The notes under the pieces: generated by a model
Database searches by the model: none
What the model was told of the DNA's origin: nothing
The model's input: the letters and a program-made list of their open reading frames with translations, nothing else
In this document: piece after piece, positions 15,215-25,734 of the stretch
Layout: every line of letters begins with the position of its first letter
Position numbering within the stretch: the first letter of the stretch is position 1
Source: Aedoeadaptatus nemausensis
GTDB taxonomy: Bacteria > Bacillota > Clostridia > Tissierellales > Peptoniphilaceae
Assembly: GCF_903819165.1 (NCBI RefSeq)
Contig: NZ_CAIJCS010000022.1
Location: forward strand, 47,751 to 111,750
Reading direction: 5' to 3'
Length of the DNA: 64,000 nt
Made by a program: the position numbers and the translations under genes

Positions 15215-16756
15215 ATGGATCAAAGCATTTCCTTTTGGGTTTATGTCATTATTTACGGTTTACTCAGTGTGGCGCTGTATAAACTTTTCAATCAGCGGGC
15301 ACTGTACCCTCTCCATATGCTTCAATTAGAGGGCTATGAGGAGAGTGAATACAGAGCGTGGCTTAGGGCAAACGGAGATAAGATCAAGAGTTTCCGCTAT
15401 CAAACCACATCGCAGAAGACGCCCCTGGTCATGACCGATCGGGCGAAGCGTCTGTTCAAGGTCCATCGCCAATTAAACGGTCTTTTGCTCGGACTGATTT
15501 TTATTCTTTCCGTAGCCTTATACGGCATGTCGCCCTATATTTCCATCGTCGTCTTCGCCGTTTTATGTGCCCTCGTTCATTTTTATCAATACTTGATCTT
15601 GATTTATGCCAATCGGATTAATTATCCGAGAGAAATGAAGATTAATCAGGGATTTTATGATGCGGCACAGAAGAAAGTTCGCGAATTAAAAGAACAGGGC
15701 CTGCAGGTCGTGGGTATTACCGGGAGCTTCGGCAAGACTTCGACGAAATTTATAACCTCCACGGTTTTAGAAGAGGGCTTCCGCGTACAAAACACGCCCT
15801 CGTCTTATAATACGCCCATGGGACTTTCCAAAGTCATCAACAATGAACTGGACGACAAGGACGAAATCTTCCTGGCGGAGCTGGGCGCCAAAGTGCCGGG
15901 AGAAATTGCGGAAGTGGCGGAGCTCGTGCAACCCTCCATCGGCATTATTACCGCCATCGGTCCCACCCACATGCATCTTTTCAAGACCATCGAAAACATT
16001 CAGAAGACGAAATATGAATTGATCGAAGCATTGGCTGAAAAGGATGTGGCCATATTTAACTACGACAACGATTATGTCAAACCCTTAGCGGACAAGACGA
16101 AACAACGCACTATTCGCTACGGTATGGAGAATATTGATAAGCTCGATGTCTACGCCAAGGACATCGCCGTTCACGAGCGAGGAAGTTCCTTTACCCTCGG
16201 CTTTAAAGAGGGAGGGGAAGTGCGCGCCGAGACGAAACTTCTCGGAAAGCACAATATTTCCAATCTCCTGGCCGCCGCTTCGGTAGCCTATGTTCTCGGC
16301 ATGGAGCCCGAAGCTGTAGCGCGAGGCATCGGCAAAGTAGAGCCTGTGGAGCATCGCTTAAACATCGTCGACGGAGGCACGGGTATTATCGTCATCGACG
16401 ACGCCTTTAACTCCAATCCCGTAGGAGCGCGGGCGGCCCTCGATGTACTGGCCGCTTTCGAAACGGGCAAGAAAATAATCGTTACGCCGGGAATGGTAGA
16501 GCTCGGCGATATGGAAGAAGAGGAGAATTATAAATTCGGCAAGGAGATGTCGAAGGTCGTGGACTATGCGATTCTCGTCGGGCCCAAGCGTACGGAGCCC
16601 ATTCAAAAGGGCTTACTGGAAGCGGGCTTTGCATCCGACAAAATGATCGTCGCCAAAAACTTGGATGAAGCTACAGCGTCTTTAGGACGGATAGCCGTTC
16701 CCGGGGACGTGGTTCTTTTCGAAAACGATCTGCCGGACAGTTATGATGAAGATTAA
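15215..16756 (+). CDS. MurF-like Mur ligase with membrane-spanning N-terminus
   Basis: 513 aa. Residues 1-30 and about 85-135 are hydrophobic, predicting three or so membrane helices in place of the usual MurF N-terminal substrate domain. The Mur ligase ATP-binding domain follows with P-loop GITGSFGKTSTK (167-178), the MurF-type YNTPMGLSKVI, the acidic AELGAK segment and HNISNLLAA; the C-terminal domain starts near VEHRLNIV and has the DDAFNSNPVG motif. MurF joins D-Ala-D-Ala to the UDP-MurNAc peptide; this membrane variant is widespread in Clostridia. Ddl, encoded next, would supply D-Ala-D-Ala. Whether it is the cell's main MurF cannot be told here. AAGGAGAG precedes the ATG. Confidence 0.83.
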   Translation: MDQSISFWVYVIIYGLLSVALYKLFNQRALYPLHMLQLEGYEESEYRAWLRANGDKIKSFRYQTTSQKTPLVMTDRAKRLFKVHRQLNGLLLGLIFILSVALYGMSPYISIVVFAVLCALVHFYQYLILIYANRINYPREMKINQGFYDAAQKKVRELKEQGLQVVGITGSFGKTSTKFITSTVLEEGFRVQNTPSSYNTPMGLSKVINNELDDKDEIFLAELGAKVPGEIAEVAELVQPSIGIITAIGPTHMHLFKTIENIQKTKYELIEALAEKDVAIFNYDNDYVKPLADKTKQRTIRYGMENIDKLDVYAKDIAVHERGSSFTLGFKEGGEVRAETKLLGKHNISNLLAAASVAYVLGMEPEAVARGIGKVEPVEHRLNIVDGGTGIIVIDDAFNSNPVGARAALDVLAAFETGKKIIVTPGMVELGDMEEEENYKFGKEMSKVVDYAILVGPKRTEPIQKGLLEAGFASDKMIVAKNLDEATASLGRIAVPGDVVLFENDLPDSYDED

Positions 16757-16761
16757 AAGGA

Positions 16762-16792
16762 GGGAGCGAACGGCAGGTTCGCTCCTTTCTTT
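16762..16792 (+). terminator. Intrinsic terminator
   Basis: GGAGCGAAC-GGCAG-GTTCGCTCC hairpin (16763-16785) followed by TTTCTTT, just after the Mur ligase stop codon. Confidence 0.85.
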
Positions 16793-16866
16793 GCCGTATA
16801 AGCGCAAGCCATATGGAAAAGATTATGTTAAAATAAACAACGACTAATGATCTGGGAGGATTTAGA

Positions 16867-18042
16867 ATGAAAACAATAGCTGTATTTTTCGGCGGACGAA
16901 GTGTGGAACACGAGGTAAGTGTTATTACCGGTATGCAAGTCATCGAAAATTTAGATAAAACGAAATACGATGCCGTGCCGGTCTATGTGACGAAAGACGG
17001 ACGTTTTTTAGGGGGAGAAAGTTTAAAGAACTTTAAAACCTTTAAATCCAGCGACTTTTCCGGCACCTACGATGTCTATTTCAAAGCGGACATTAACGAC
17101 CGCAAGCTTTACCATAAAGTGGAAGAAAAAGGCGGTCTCTTCTCTAAAGGCGGAGAAAGAGAAGCGGTTTATGCCGATGTGGACATGGTCTTTACGGCTC
17201 TTCACGGCACCTTCGGCGAAGACGGCTCCATTCAAGGCTATTTCGACACGCTGAACATTCCCTATATCGGCTGTTCCACTTTATCCGCCGCCGTAGGTAT
17301 GGATAAGAAGATTATGAAAGATGTGTTCCGTTCCCACGGCATTCCCGTTATGAACGGGGAAGCTTTTTACCGCAGAGAGTGGCAAGAGGACAAGGACAGA
17401 GTGCGGGCCGCCATCGAAAAAATAGGCTATCCCGTCTTTGTAAAGCCCGTCAACTTAGGATCTTCCATCGGCATCAGCAAAGTAAAGGACGCTTCCGAAT
17501 TAGATGAAGCCATGGATCTCGCCTGCCAATACGATCGCAAGATCTTAGTGGAAGAGGCGGCGGAAAACCCCCGTGAAATTAACTGCGCGGTCTTAGGCTA
17601 TGCAGGGGACGTGATCACATCCGCTTTAGAAGAACCCCTTGGCTGGAAAGATCTCTTAAGCTTTGAAGACAAATATGTAAGTGGCAATAAAAAAACCGGC
17701 GGCTCCAAAGAGGGCAATGCCCGTAACTGCCCGGCCGATGTAGAGGACAGCCTGAAGAAGGAAATTGAAGAATTAGCGAAGAAAGCTTTTACCGCCATCG
17801 ATGCCTGTGGCACTGCCCGAATTGATTTTCTCGTTACCGAATCGGGTACAGTTGTCAATGAGATCAACACCTTACCGGGCTCCATGGGTTTCTATCTCTG
17901 GGAGCCGCTTGGAATTTCATTCGGTGAACTTCTCGACAGAGTCATCGAATATGGTGAAGTTCGTGCCGGCGAGCGCGGAGAAAATATGTACAGCTACGAA
18001 TCCAATTTATTCTCCAAGACCGGATACGGAAGTAAACTTTAA
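16867..18042 (+). CDS. ddl: D-alanine--D-alanine ligase
   Basis: ATP-grasp enzyme that makes the D-Ala-D-Ala dipeptide for peptidoglycan. 391 aa, slightly longer than the usual 350-370. Seen: N-terminal FFGGRSVEHEVSVITG, the LHGTFGEDGSIQG segment binding the first D-Ala, the ATP-grasp core VFVKPVNLGSSIGISK, and the metal/phosphate site ARIDFLV...VNEINTLPGSMGFYLWE. GGGAGG precedes the start. The C-terminal residues after about 365 (ENMYSYESNLF) look like a short extension. rnr follows with an 18-bp gap, so the two may be co-transcribed. Confidence 0.96.
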   Translation: MKTIAVFFGGRSVEHEVSVITGMQVIENLDKTKYDAVPVYVTKDGRFLGGESLKNFKTFKSSDFSGTYDVYFKADINDRKLYHKVEEKGGLFSKGGEREAVYADVDMVFTALHGTFGEDGSIQGYFDTLNIPYIGCSTLSAAVGMDKKIMKDVFRSHGIPVMNGEAFYRREWQEDKDRVRAAIEKIGYPVFVKPVNLGSSIGISKVKDASELDEAMDLACQYDRKILVEEAAENPREINCAVLGYAGDVITSALEEPLGWKDLLSFEDKYVSGNKKTGGSKEGNARNCPADVEDSLKKEIEELAKKAFTAIDACGTARIDFLVTESGTVVNEINTLPGSMGFYLWEPLGISFGELLDRVIEYGEVRAGERGENMYSYESNLFSKTGYGSKL

Positions 18043-18060
18043 AAACATGAAGGAGGTCGC

Positions 18061-20181
18061 ATGACCATACGCGAACGTGTGTTAGAAACAATTGAAAAGG
18101 AGGGCCCCCTTTCCGAGCGCACTCTTTTCAAGGCGCTTCAAGTCAATCCGAATTTACAAAAGGAAATGAAGACGCTTTTGAAGGAAATGGTAAGAGATGG
18201 GAGTCTTTATCGCGACGAGGAAAGTCGCTACCATTCCAGCGAAAAAGAGGGGCTTATGGTAGGTCGCCTGCAGGGGAATGAGAAGGGCTTCGGTTTTTTC
18301 GTCGCCGACGACGAGGAACAGGACGATCTTTACATTCACCGCACCAAGATCAATTCCGCCATGCACAACGACCGCGTGCTTGTAAAAGAAATAGAGCCGA
18401 AGGATCCTTCGAAAGGGGAAGAGGGCCGCGTCGTTACGGTTTTAGACAGAAGCAACGAGCGCGTCGTCGGCGTTTACGACGATGCGGGGAAATTCGGCTT
18501 CGTCATGCCCGATGAAAAAAAGATATCAGAAGATATCTTTATCCCCAGCCGTTGGAAAAACGGCGCAAAATCCGGACAGAAGGTCGTCGTGGACATCGAG
18601 CGATTCCCCTCCGACGAAAAAAAAGCCGAGGGTAAAATTGTAGAAGTTTTGGGCTATCCCGACGAAAAAGGCGTGGATATTTTAAGCATCGCCTACGCCA
18701 TGGGTCTGGATCTGGAATTTCCGAAAGAAGTTCTCGACGAGGCTAGGCGCGTGCCTCGGGAAGTAAGTAAGGAAGCCGCCCAAAAGCGGGAAGATTTCCG
18801 CTCCGCCACCACCTTTACCATCGACGGCGCCGACAGTAAAGACTTCGACGACGCCCTTTCGGTGGAAGAGCTTCCCAACGGCCATTATCAAATCGGCATT
18901 CACATCGCCGATGTGGCGGAATATGTAAAGGCGGGAAGCGCCTTAGACGAAGAGGCCTATCATCGAGGCAACAGTGTCTACTTAATCAATGAAGTGCTCC
19001 CCATGCTTCCCAAAGAACTTTCAAACGGCATTTGCTCTCTGAACGAAGGGGTGGACCGCCTCTGCTTAAGCGTCGTTGTGGAATTGGACGACAAGGGGAA
19101 GGTATACGGCCACAGCATTATGGAGACGGTGATCAATAGTGACCGGCGATTGGTCTACACCGATGTAAGCGACTTTTTAGAGGGCCTTCGTGTGGACGAC
19201 TCCCTAAAGGATTTGACAGAAGAACTTACGATCCTAAATACTATCGCCAAGAACCGCAAGAAGATGCGTGACCGTCGCGGCAATATCGACTTTTCCTTTA
19301 AAGAACCTTATATCGAACTGGACGATAAGGGACATCCGATTAAGATCACCCTGTCCGATCAGCGGGAAGCCAATCAGTTGATCGAGGAATTTATGCTCCT
19401 CGCCAATGAACTGGTAAGCGAAGAGTACTCGAAAAAGAAGCTCCCTTTCCTCTATCGGGTCCACGAGGAACCTACGGCGGAAAAATTGGAGCTTTTAAAC
19501 TCCGTCATCCGTCCATTCGGCTATCACCTGGATCTTACGAAAGATATTACGCCGAAGGATATTCAGGAACTGACGAGCAAAGTAGAGGGAAAAGACGAGG
19601 AGAGCTTAGTGCAGACCATGGTGCTGCGCAGTATGCAAAAGGCCCGCTACAGTGACGAGCGCTATATGCACTTCGGTCTCGCAGCGGAATATTATTCTCA
19701 CTTTACCTCGCCCATTCGCCGCTACGCCGACCTTACCATTCACCGCGTCATTAAAGAAGATCTTAACCACGAATTGAATCAGCACTTAATCGACGAATAC
19801 AAGGCTACTTTCGGCGATATTGCCGAACATATTTCCGCCACGGAAAAAGCTGCGCAAGAAGCGGAGCGCAAGGTAGTGGACGTGAAGATGGCACAGTATA
19901 TGTACGATCATATAGGCGAACATTTCGACGCCAAGGTATCGGGGATTACCTCCTTCGGTATTTTCTGCGAACTGGAAAATACGGTGGAAGGCCTTGTAGG
20001 CTACGCCTCCATGGATGATTTTTACCGATTCGACGAGGAAAACTATGTGGCTATCGGCGAAAGGACTCAGAAAACCATTCACATGGGCGATCCCGTGCGC
20101 ATCGTCGTCGTAGGTGCCGATCCCATATTGGGCCGTATCGATTTTCAAATGGAAGGTGATGAGGACCATGGCGAAAAATAA
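18061..20181 (+). CDS. rnr: Ribonuclease R (RNB family 3'-5' exoribonuclease)
   Basis: 706 aa: N-terminal helix-turn-helix (about 1-65), two cold-shock-type OB folds, the RNB catalytic domain with [10 protein letters not shown] (D258, D261, D263, D264 coordinate metal) and [12 protein letters not shown], and a C-terminal S1 domain (about 615-695, [13 protein letters not shown]). Degrades structured RNA and, together with SmpB-tmRNA, defective mRNAs in trans-translation. Strong AAGGAGG before the ATG. Its 3' end overlaps smpB by 14 bp, the classic rnr-smpB pairing. Confidence 0.96.
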   Translation: MTIRERVLETIEKEGPLSERTLFKALQVNPNLQKEMKTLLKEMVRDGSLYRDEESRYHSSEKEGLMVGRLQGNEKGFGFFVADDEEQDDLYIHRTKINSAMHNDRVLVKEIEPKDPSKGEEGRVVTVLDRSNERVVGVYDDAGKFGFVMPDEKKISEDIFIPSRWKNGAKSGQKVVVDIERFPSDEKKAEGKIVEVLGYPDEKGVDILSIAYAMGLDLEFPKEVLDEARRVPREVSKEAAQKREDFRSATTFTIDGADSKDFDDALSVEELPNGHYQIGIHIADVAEYVKAGSALDEEAYHRGNSVYLINEVLPMLPKELSNGICSLNEGVDRLCLSVVVELDDKGKVYGHSIMETVINSDRRLVYTDVSDFLEGLRVDDSLKDLTEELTILNTIAKNRKKMRDRRGNIDFSFKEPYIELDDKGHPIKITLSDQREANQLIEEFMLLANELVSEEYSKKKLPFLYRVHEEPTAEKLELLNSVIRPFGYHLDLTKDITPKDIQELTSKVEGKDEESLVQTMVLRSMQKARYSDERYMHFGLAAEYYSHFTSPIRRYADLTIHRVIKEDLNHELNQHLIDEYKATFGDIAEHISATEKAAQEAERKVVDVKMAQYMYDHIGEHFDAKVSGITSFGIFCELENTVEGLVGYASMDDFYRFDEENYVAIGERTQKTIHMGDPVRIVVVGADPILGRIDFQMEGDEDHGEK

Positions 20182-20632
20182 AAAGACAAATCCCGGCACA
20201 TTGGCCACCAATCGCAAGGCACGCCACGAGTACTTTATTGAGGAAACCTATGAGGCGGGCATCGCCTTAAAGGGGACGGAAGTAAAGAGTATGCGCCAAG
20301 GTAGCGTGAACCTTAAAGAAGCTTACTGCTCCATTGAGAATGGCGAGATCTTCATCGAGGGCATGCATATTTCTCCTTACGAGCAGGGGAATCGCTTCAA
20401 TACCGATCCCCTTCGCAAGCGCAAGCTTTTAATGCACAAGCGGGAGATTTTGAGACTTCAAAAAGCCCGGGATCAGGAAGGCTATACCATCGTACCTTTG
20501 AGCGCCTATTTAAGTCGCGGGAAAGTAAAAATTTCCATCGCCGAGGCGAAAGGTAAAAAACTTCACGACAAGCGGGAGACTATTAAAAAGCGGGATATCG
20601 AGCGGGATTTGAAACGCTACGTGGACCGTTAG
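20168..20632 (+). CDS. smpB: SsrA-binding protein SmpB
   Basis: Binds tmRNA and delivers it to stalled ribosomes. 154 aa from the ATG at 20168, selected because the product then begins MAKNKK as usual; an ATG at 20159 would add three residues. Motifs: [48 protein letters not shown] and the lysine/arginine-rich C-terminal tail ([14 protein letters not shown]). Overlaps rnr. The ssrA RNA gene is not found after it in this window. Confidence 0.95.
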   Translation: MAKNKKTNPGTLATNRKARHEYFIEETYEAGIALKGTEVKSMRQGSVNLKEAYCSIENGEIFIEGMHISPYEQGNRFNTDPLRKRKLLMHKREILRLQKARDQEGYTIVPLSAYLSRGKVKISIAEAKGKKLHDKRETIKKRDIERDLKRYVDR

Positions 20633-20700
20633 TGTTTAGAACTTATTTTTTCGGCTATATATTTGATAGAAATAGAATACTAGCTGAAAGGATGAAATAA

Positions 20701-21246
20701 ATGAAGAAAATAGGTTTAATCGTAGGGTCCTTAAGGAAGGAATCCTGGAATCGCAAGGTAGCCCAAGTAGTTAAGGGAATGTTCCCCGAAGCTTACGATG
20801 TAGATTTTATCGAAATCGGCGATCTTCCCCTATATAATGAAGATTTCGAAGCGCCCGGCATGGAGCCCGCAAGTTACGCGCCCTTCAGAAAACAGGTAGA
20901 GGAGTCGGATGGCTTTATTTTCTTCACGCCGGAATACAATCGCTCCGTACCCCCGGCAATAAAAAATGCCATCGACGTAGGCAGTCGACCCTATGGCGAA
21001 AGCAAATGGGGCGGAAAGCCTGCGGCCGTGGCAAGTGCCTCCATCGGAACGTCAGGCGGTATGGAAGGAAATATGGCACTGCGTCAAAACTTCATCTTTA
21101 CCGATTTAATTCCTCTTCAACAGCCCGAGGTTTACCTCGCCGGCGTGGCGGACCTCTTCGACGAGAAGGGCGAAATGGTGGAGGACACGAAGGAGTTTTT
21201 ACAAAACTTCGTCGACGCTTTCGTTCGACACGTGGAACGCTTCTAA
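20701..21246 (+). CDS. NADPH-dependent FMN reductase family protein
   Basis: 181-aa flavodoxin-like fold protein: GSLRKESWNRKVA (phosphate-binding loop, 9-21), the family signature FFTPEYNRSVPPAIKNAIDVGSR (about 74-96) and SIGTSGGMEGN. It fits the quinone/azo/chromate-reductase branch (YhdA/ChrR type), soluble, FMN-binding. Physiological substrate unknown; probably a general quinone or electrophile reductase. AAAGGATG precedes the start; terminator directly after the stop. Confidence 0.87.
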   Translation: MKKIGLIVGSLRKESWNRKVAQVVKGMFPEAYDVDFIEIGDLPLYNEDFEAPGMEPASYAPFRKQVEESDGFIFFTPEYNRSVPPAIKNAIDVGSRPYGESKWGGKPAAVASASIGTSGGMEGNMALRQNFIFTDLIPLQQPEVYLAGVADLFDEKGEMVEDTKEFLQNFVDAFVRHVERF

Positions 21247-21278
21247 AAAACGAGCCTGCGTCAGCGGGCTTTTTTTTG
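21247..21278 (+). terminator. Intrinsic terminator
   Basis: AGCCTGC-GTCA-GCGGGCT hairpin (21253-21270) followed by T8. Confidence 0.85.
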
Positions 21279-21302
21279 CGTCTAATTAAAAATAAAATTG
21301 GT

Positions 21303-21378
21303 AGTCAAAGATAGTCAGAAAAAGCTTGCAATTCATAGCTGAGCTGGTATAATAAAAGTAAGGTCAAAGAAAGTCAAC
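21303..21378 (+). promoter_or_regulatory. dnaJ-clpB promoter with two CtsR operators
   Basis: Box 1, AGTCAAA-GAT-AGTCAGA (21303-21319), lies just upstream of the -35; box 2, GGTCAAA-GAA-AGTCAAC (21362-21378), lies just downstream of the -10. Both fit RGTCAAA-NAN-RGTCAAA with at most one deviation in the second heptad. The promoter is TTGCAA (21326-21331), 16 bp, TATAAT (21348-21353). The two boxes straddling the promoter predict repression by CtsR. Confidence 0.87.
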
Positions 21379-21393
21379 AGGTTGAGGTGATGT

Positions 21394-22329
21394 ATGGAAT
21401 ATAAAGATTACTATAAAGTGTTGGGCGTCGATAAAGATGCCGACGATAAAACGATAAAAAAAGCCTATCGAAAATTAGCGAAGCAATATCACCCGGACCT
21501 ACACCCGGACGATAAGAAGGCTCATGAAAAATTTAAAGAAATAAACGAGGCCTACGAAGTTCTTTCCGATCCGGAAAAACGGAAGACCTACGATACATTC
21601 GGAAGCAGCGGAAACTTTACAGGCGGCATGAACTTCGATCCGTCTCAATATGGCTACACCTATACGACGGGCGGCGGAGGAGACTTCAGTGATTTCTTCG
21701 AAATGTTTTTCGGCGGCGGCGCATCGAGTGCCGGCGGAAGAAGCAAGAGGAGATCCGGAGGCTTCAATATGTCCGATATTTTCGGCGGTTTCAGCGGAGG
21801 TGGAGCAAGCGGCGGCGGTCGCGCTGCGCGCACCCAATACAATACCGATCTCACCATTTCTCTTGAAGATGCCTACAAAGGCGTCAATCGAAATGTGAGC
21901 TTAACCGTCAATAATCAACCGGTAGATGTGCTCGTAAAAGTGCCCGCCGGTATTACGGAAGGCAAGAAGGTCAAAGTGCGAGGGGATAAATTCGGTGTGG
22001 ACGGAGATATTCTCTTTAAGATTCACATTAATCTTCCGAAGGGAACGACTATGGACGGGCTGGACCTTACCGTTCAAAAGGACATCTATCCCTGGGAAGC
22101 TTATTTCGGCGACCGCGTCGAGGTGGAACTTCCCGTCGGAAAGCTCCGCGTCAAGGTACCGGAAAAAACGAAGGGCGGCTCCAAGCTGCGCTTAGCTAAA
22201 AAAGGCTTTAAAGATCTAAAAAAACATGAAGGCGATGCCTACATTCAATTTAATATTATTAATCCTACGTCTTTGAGCGTCGAAGAAGAGGCGCAATACA
22301 AGGCCATGGGCGAAAAATACAAACACTAA
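21394..22329 (+). CDS. DnaJ-type co-chaperone without zinc finger (CbpA-like)
   Basis: 311 aa: J domain (1-70) with the HPD triad in YHPDLHPDD, a glycine/serine/phenylalanine-rich linker (about 75-150) and two C-terminal substrate-binding barrels (about 155-305, e.g. [17 protein letters not shown]). No CXXCXGXG repeats are present, so it is a type II J-protein rather than canonical DnaJ. It should stimulate DnaK; placement 31 bp upstream of clpB and under CtsR boxes suggests teamwork in disaggregation. dnaK/grpE/hrcA are not in the window. GAGGTGAT precedes the ATG. Confidence 0.92.
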   Translation: MEYKDYYKVLGVDKDADDKTIKKAYRKLAKQYHPDLHPDDKKAHEKFKEINEAYEVLSDPEKRKTYDTFGSSGNFTGGMNFDPSQYGYTYTTGGGGDFSDFFEMFFGGGASSAGGRSKRRSGGFNMSDIFGGFSGGGASGGGRAARTQYNTDLTISLEDAYKGVNRNVSLTVNNQPVDVLVKVPAGITEGKKVKVRGDKFGVDGDILFKIHINLPKGTTMDGLDLTVQKDIYPWEAYFGDRVEVELPVGKLRVKVPEKTKGGSKLRLAKKGFKDLKKHEGDAYIQFNIINPTSLSVEEEAQYKAMGEKYKH

Positions 22330-22366
22330 TAAAAAATAAATCAGGTTTAAAAAGAAAGGAGTGCCT

Positions 22367-24943
22367 ATGAAAATCGATCAATTTACTCAAAAAAGCATGG
22401 CCGCTTTAGAAATGGCTCAACGATTGGCACAAGAATACGGAAATCCGGAAGTGGACGTGCTCCACTTAAACAAAGCCCTTTTATCGGATAATGAGGGGCT
22501 TATTCCCAAAGTACTGAATTATATGGAAATCGATCCTCGGGATGTAGAAAACGCCGTAGATCGTGAAATTAACCGTCTCTCCCGCCAAACGGGAGCGGAT
22601 CCGAGAATGTCCTCGGCAATGAACGGCGTCTTAACCGATGCCCTCAAAGAGGCGAAGCGCCTCGGCGACAGTTATGTAAGCGTCGAACACCTCTATCTAG
22701 CCATGATCAAAGGGGACGGGGTCAACAATAAGCGTATATTAAAAGAATTTAATATCGACGAGAAGAGTTTTATGGGCGCTCTGAAAGAAATACGCGGCAA
22801 TCAAAAAGTTACCAGCGACAATCCGGAAGACACCTACGAAGCCCTTACAAAATACGGCAGAGACCTGACCGCCGATGCGGCGGCGGGGAAAATGGACCCG
22901 GTCATCGGCCGCGACGGCGAAGTGCGCCACGTGATTCGCATTTTGAGCCGCCGCACGAAGAATAACCCCGTCTTAATCGGCGAGCCCGGCGTCGGTAAAA
23001 CCGCCATTGTCGAAGGATTGGCTCAACGAATCATTGCGGGAGATGTGCCCGACGGACTTAAAAATAAAACCGTCTTTTCCTTAGATATGGGCGCGCTCAT
23101 CGCAGGTGCCAAATACCGCGGCGAATTTGAAGAGCGATTAAAAGCGGTCTTAAACGAAGTCAAAAGCTCCGACGGCGAGATCATTATGTTTATCGACGAG
23201 CTTCACAACATTGTCGGCGCCGGAAAGAGCGAAGGGGCAATGGATGCGGGCAATCTCTTAAAGCCCATGCTCGCGAGAGGGGAACTGCGTACCATCGGCG
23301 CCACCACCCTCGATGAGTATCGTAAATACATCGAAAAAGACCCGGCATTGGAACGTCGCTTCCAAAAAGTACAAGTAGATGAGCCTACAGTGGAAGATAC
23401 GATTTCCATTTTAAGGGGCTTAAAGGAAAAATACGAAATCTATCACGGTATTCGCATTTCCGACGGCGCCGTCATCCAATCGGCAGTATTAAGTGATCGC
23501 TACATTACCGATCGCTTCCTGCCGGATAAGGCCATCGACCTAATGGACGAAGCCTGCGCCATGGTGCGTACGGAGATTGAATCCATGCCGACGGAAATCG
23601 ACGAAATCAGACGGAGCATCCTTCAACTTGAAATCGAACGGGAAGCGCTTAAGAAAGAAACCGACGAGGCGTCGAAAAAACGTCTCGAAATTCTGGAAGG
23701 AGAATTGGCCGAGGAAAAGGCCCATTACGACGCTCTTATCGCCCGATGGGAATCGGAAAAGAAGGAGCTCGAAGGGGAAAAGAACTTAAAAGAAGCCATC
23801 GATCGTGTACGTCACGAAATCGAAGAGGCCGAGAGAAAATACGATCTGGAAAAACTTTCCGCTTTGAAATACGGCAAACTTCCCGAGCTCGAAGAAAAAC
23901 TTAAGCGAGAACAAGAGAAGGAAAAAGGCGAAGGAAAGCTTATAAAAGAAGAAGTCAGCGAAGAAGAAATCGCCGCTGTCGTGAGCAAATGGACGGGCAT
24001 TCCCGTGACGAAGCTCGCCGAAACGGAAAGGGAAAAACTTCTCCACTTAGACGAAATCTTGAAGGAACGCGTCATCGGACAAGACGAGGCGACGCAAGCC
24101 GTATCCGATGCCGTGCTTCGCGCAAGAGCAGGCCTTAAGGCGGAAAACCGCCCCATCGGAAGCTTTATATTCTTAGGCCCCACCGGCGTCGGGAAGACGG
24201 AAACGGCCAAGGCCTTAACCGAAGCACTTTTCGACGACGAGCGGAACATGGTTCGCATCGACATGAGCGAGTATATGGAAAAACACAGCGTGTCTCGCCT
24301 CGTAGGCTCCCCTCCGGGATATGTAGGATATGACGAAGGCGGTCAGCTTACAGAGGCCGTCAGAAGAAAACCCTATTCCGTCATCCTCTTCGACGAAATC
24401 GAAAAAGCGCACCCGGACGTGTTTAATATCTTATTGCAAGTATTGGACGACGGCCGCTTAACCGATAATCAAGGCCGCACCGTGGACTTTAAAAATACCG
24501 TCATCATTATGACTTCCAATATAGGGTCTCAGGACTTGATCGAAGGCATGGAAAGTGACGGCACCATTACCGAAGAGGCCCGGGAAGATGTGTCCGATCA
24601 ATTGAAAGCACACTTCCGCCCGGAATTTTTAAACCGCGTGGACGAAATCGTGCTCTTCACCCCCTTGCAAAAAGATGAAATTAAGCGCATCATCGACGTA
24701 TCCGTCGCGGAAATTTCTACACGCTTGGAAGAACGCAACATCACCATCGTCTTAACGGATAAAGCGAAAGATCAAATTCTCGAAGAAGCCTACACCGTTC
24801 AATACGGTGCAAGGCCTGTCAAGCGCTATATTCAAAACCATATCGAAACTAAACTTTCCCGTGCCCTTATTGCGGGAACGATTATGGACGGCGACAATGT
24901 AAACGTAGATTACGACGGAGAAGATTACACTTTAAATAAATAA
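22367..24943 (+). CDS. clpB: Chaperone/disaggregase ClpB
   Basis: 858-aa AAA+ disaggregase working with DnaK. Start at the ATG 22367, since AAAGGAG (22356-22361) is 5 bp upstream; the GTG at 22361 falls inside that site. Seen: Clp N-domain (1-145), NBD1 with GEPGVGKT (205-212), the long charged ClpB middle coiled coil (about 400-530, rich in E/K), and NBD2 with GPTGVGKT (604-611) and the [14 protein letters not shown] pore region. The middle domain distinguishes it from ClpC at 2814. No ClpP-docking loop is expected. CtsR boxes upstream of the J-protein gene should control it. Confidence 0.97.
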   Translation: MKIDQFTQKSMAALEMAQRLAQEYGNPEVDVLHLNKALLSDNEGLIPKVLNYMEIDPRDVENAVDREINRLSRQTGADPRMSSAMNGVLTDALKEAKRLGDSYVSVEHLYLAMIKGDGVNNKRILKEFNIDEKSFMGALKEIRGNQKVTSDNPEDTYEALTKYGRDLTADAAAGKMDPVIGRDGEVRHVIRILSRRTKNNPVLIGEPGVGKTAIVEGLAQRIIAGDVPDGLKNKTVFSLDMGALIAGAKYRGEFEERLKAVLNEVKSSDGEIIMFIDELHNIVGAGKSEGAMDAGNLLKPMLARGELRTIGATTLDEYRKYIEKDPALERRFQKVQVDEPTVEDTISILRGLKEKYEIYHGIRISDGAVIQSAVLSDRYITDRFLPDKAIDLMDEACAMVRTEIESMPTEIDEIRRSILQLEIEREALKKETDEASKKRLEILEGELAEEKAHYDALIARWESEKKELEGEKNLKEAIDRVRHEIEEAERKYDLEKLSALKYGKLPELEEKLKREQEKEKGEGKLIKEEVSEEEIAAVVSKWTGIPVTKLAETEREKLLHLDEILKERVIGQDEATQAVSDAVLRARAGLKAENRPIGSFIFLGPTGVGKTETAKALTEALFDDERNMVRIDMSEYMEKHSVSRLVGSPPGYVGYDEGGQLTEAVRRKPYSVILFDEIEKAHPDVFNILLQVLDDGRLTDNQGRTVDFKNTVIIMTSNIGSQDLIEGMESDGTITEEAREDVSDQLKAHFRPEFLNRVDEIVLFTPLQKDEIKRIIDVSVAEISTRLEERNITIVLTDKAKDQILEEAYTVQYGARPVKRYIQNHIETKLSRALIAGTIMDGDNVNVDYDGEDYTLNK

Positions 24944-24948
24944 ACCCC

Positions 24949-24984
24949 AGACGCACTGGCTTTTTAATAGCTGGTGCGTCTTTT
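24949..24984 (+). terminator. Intrinsic terminator after clpB
   Basis: AGACGCAC...GTGCGTCT stem with a 16-17 nt loop followed by TTTTCT. Confidence 0.75.
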
Positions 24985-25061
24985 CTATCTATATTAGGGT
25001 ACATGTAAATTGAAGTTCGCGAGTAGGGTAAAGAGGTACATTCATAAGGAAGGAAGAGTGA

Positions 25062-25460
25062 ATGATGAAAGTATTGGAATTTTTGCAAAATGCCAAAGTA
25101 TTTTACGCCGCCACCACCGACGGAGAGGGCGGTCGCGTACGTCCCATCGGATTTGTCATGGACTATGAAGGTAAACTCGCCTTCTATACCGACAAACGCA
25201 AGGACATGTACAAGCAAATGTGTGAGCATCCGAAAATCGAACTCTGCGCAATAGATGGCAAAATGAACACCCTTCGTTTAAAGGGAGAAGCCAAGTTTAT
25301 TACGTCGAAAGATTCTAAAAAAGCGGCGCTGGAAGCTCTGCCTATGTTGAAAAAAGCGGGCTATACAGAAGATGACGATGTGTTTGAAATCTACACGATC
25401 GACAATGCAACTGTATCCCTAAAAACCATGATGGGGAAAGAATTGGACATCGAACTTTAA
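25062..25460 (+). CDS. Pyridoxamine 5'-phosphate oxidase-like (split-barrel flavin-binding) protein
   Basis: 132 aa. The pattern begins with a short helix, then FYAATTDGEGGRVRPIGFVMDYEGKLAFYTDKRKDMYKQM and later IELCAIDGKMNTLRLKGEAKF, typical of the small PNPOx-like split-barrel family that binds FMN, F420 or heme. It is not the vitamin B6 enzyme itself. Single-gene unit; AAGGAAGAG before the ATG (a second ATG follows at once, so the start could be 25065). Role unknown, probably redox stress. Confidence 0.82.
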   Translation: MMKVLEFLQNAKVFYAATTDGEGGRVRPIGFVMDYEGKLAFYTDKRKDMYKQMCEHPKIELCAIDGKMNTLRLKGEAKFITSKDSKKAALEALPMLKKAGYTEDDDVFEIYTIDNATVSLKTMMGKELDIEL

Positions 25461-25484
25461 AATAAAGCTTCATATCTATACAGG

Positions 25485-25522
25485 ATGCTCTCTTTCAAAT
25501 CTTGAAAGAGGGCATTTGTATT
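25485..25522 (+). terminator. Hairpin terminator before the ribosomal operon
   Basis: 14-bp stem ATGCTCTCTTTCAA / TTGAAAGAGGGCAT with a 3-nt loop, then TTGTATT. The T-tract is imperfect. The remaining sequence up to 25690 holds a possible extra promoter (TGG-TATAAA around 25611-25619) but no gene. Confidence 0.7.
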
Positions 25523-25696
25523 GAGTCAAGATTCGATGGGCCATCATAAAAGCACGAAGAAATAGAAAACAAATCGATAAAAGACTTGTAAGCTGACAAA
25601 AGATTTGTTATGGTATAAAAGTTGCCTACGAGAGATCGCCGGAATGAAGACTTTAAAAAAATTAAGAGTTTTTCTTCGAGAAACGGCGAAGTTCTC

Positions 25697-25725
25697 TTGA
25701 TTTTAGGTATTTTTTAAGTTATAAT
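25697..25725 (+). promoter_or_regulatory. S10 operon promoter
   Basis: TTGATT (25697-25702) and TATAAT (25720-25725) with 17-bp spacing, about 225 bp before rpsJ. Confidence 0.75.
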
Positions 25726-25734
25726 ACTTTGGTA

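Noticed and set aside
21006..21314. 102-codon open frame inside the flavin reductase gene
   Set aside because: Other-frame shadow of a gene with strong coding signature; no start site.
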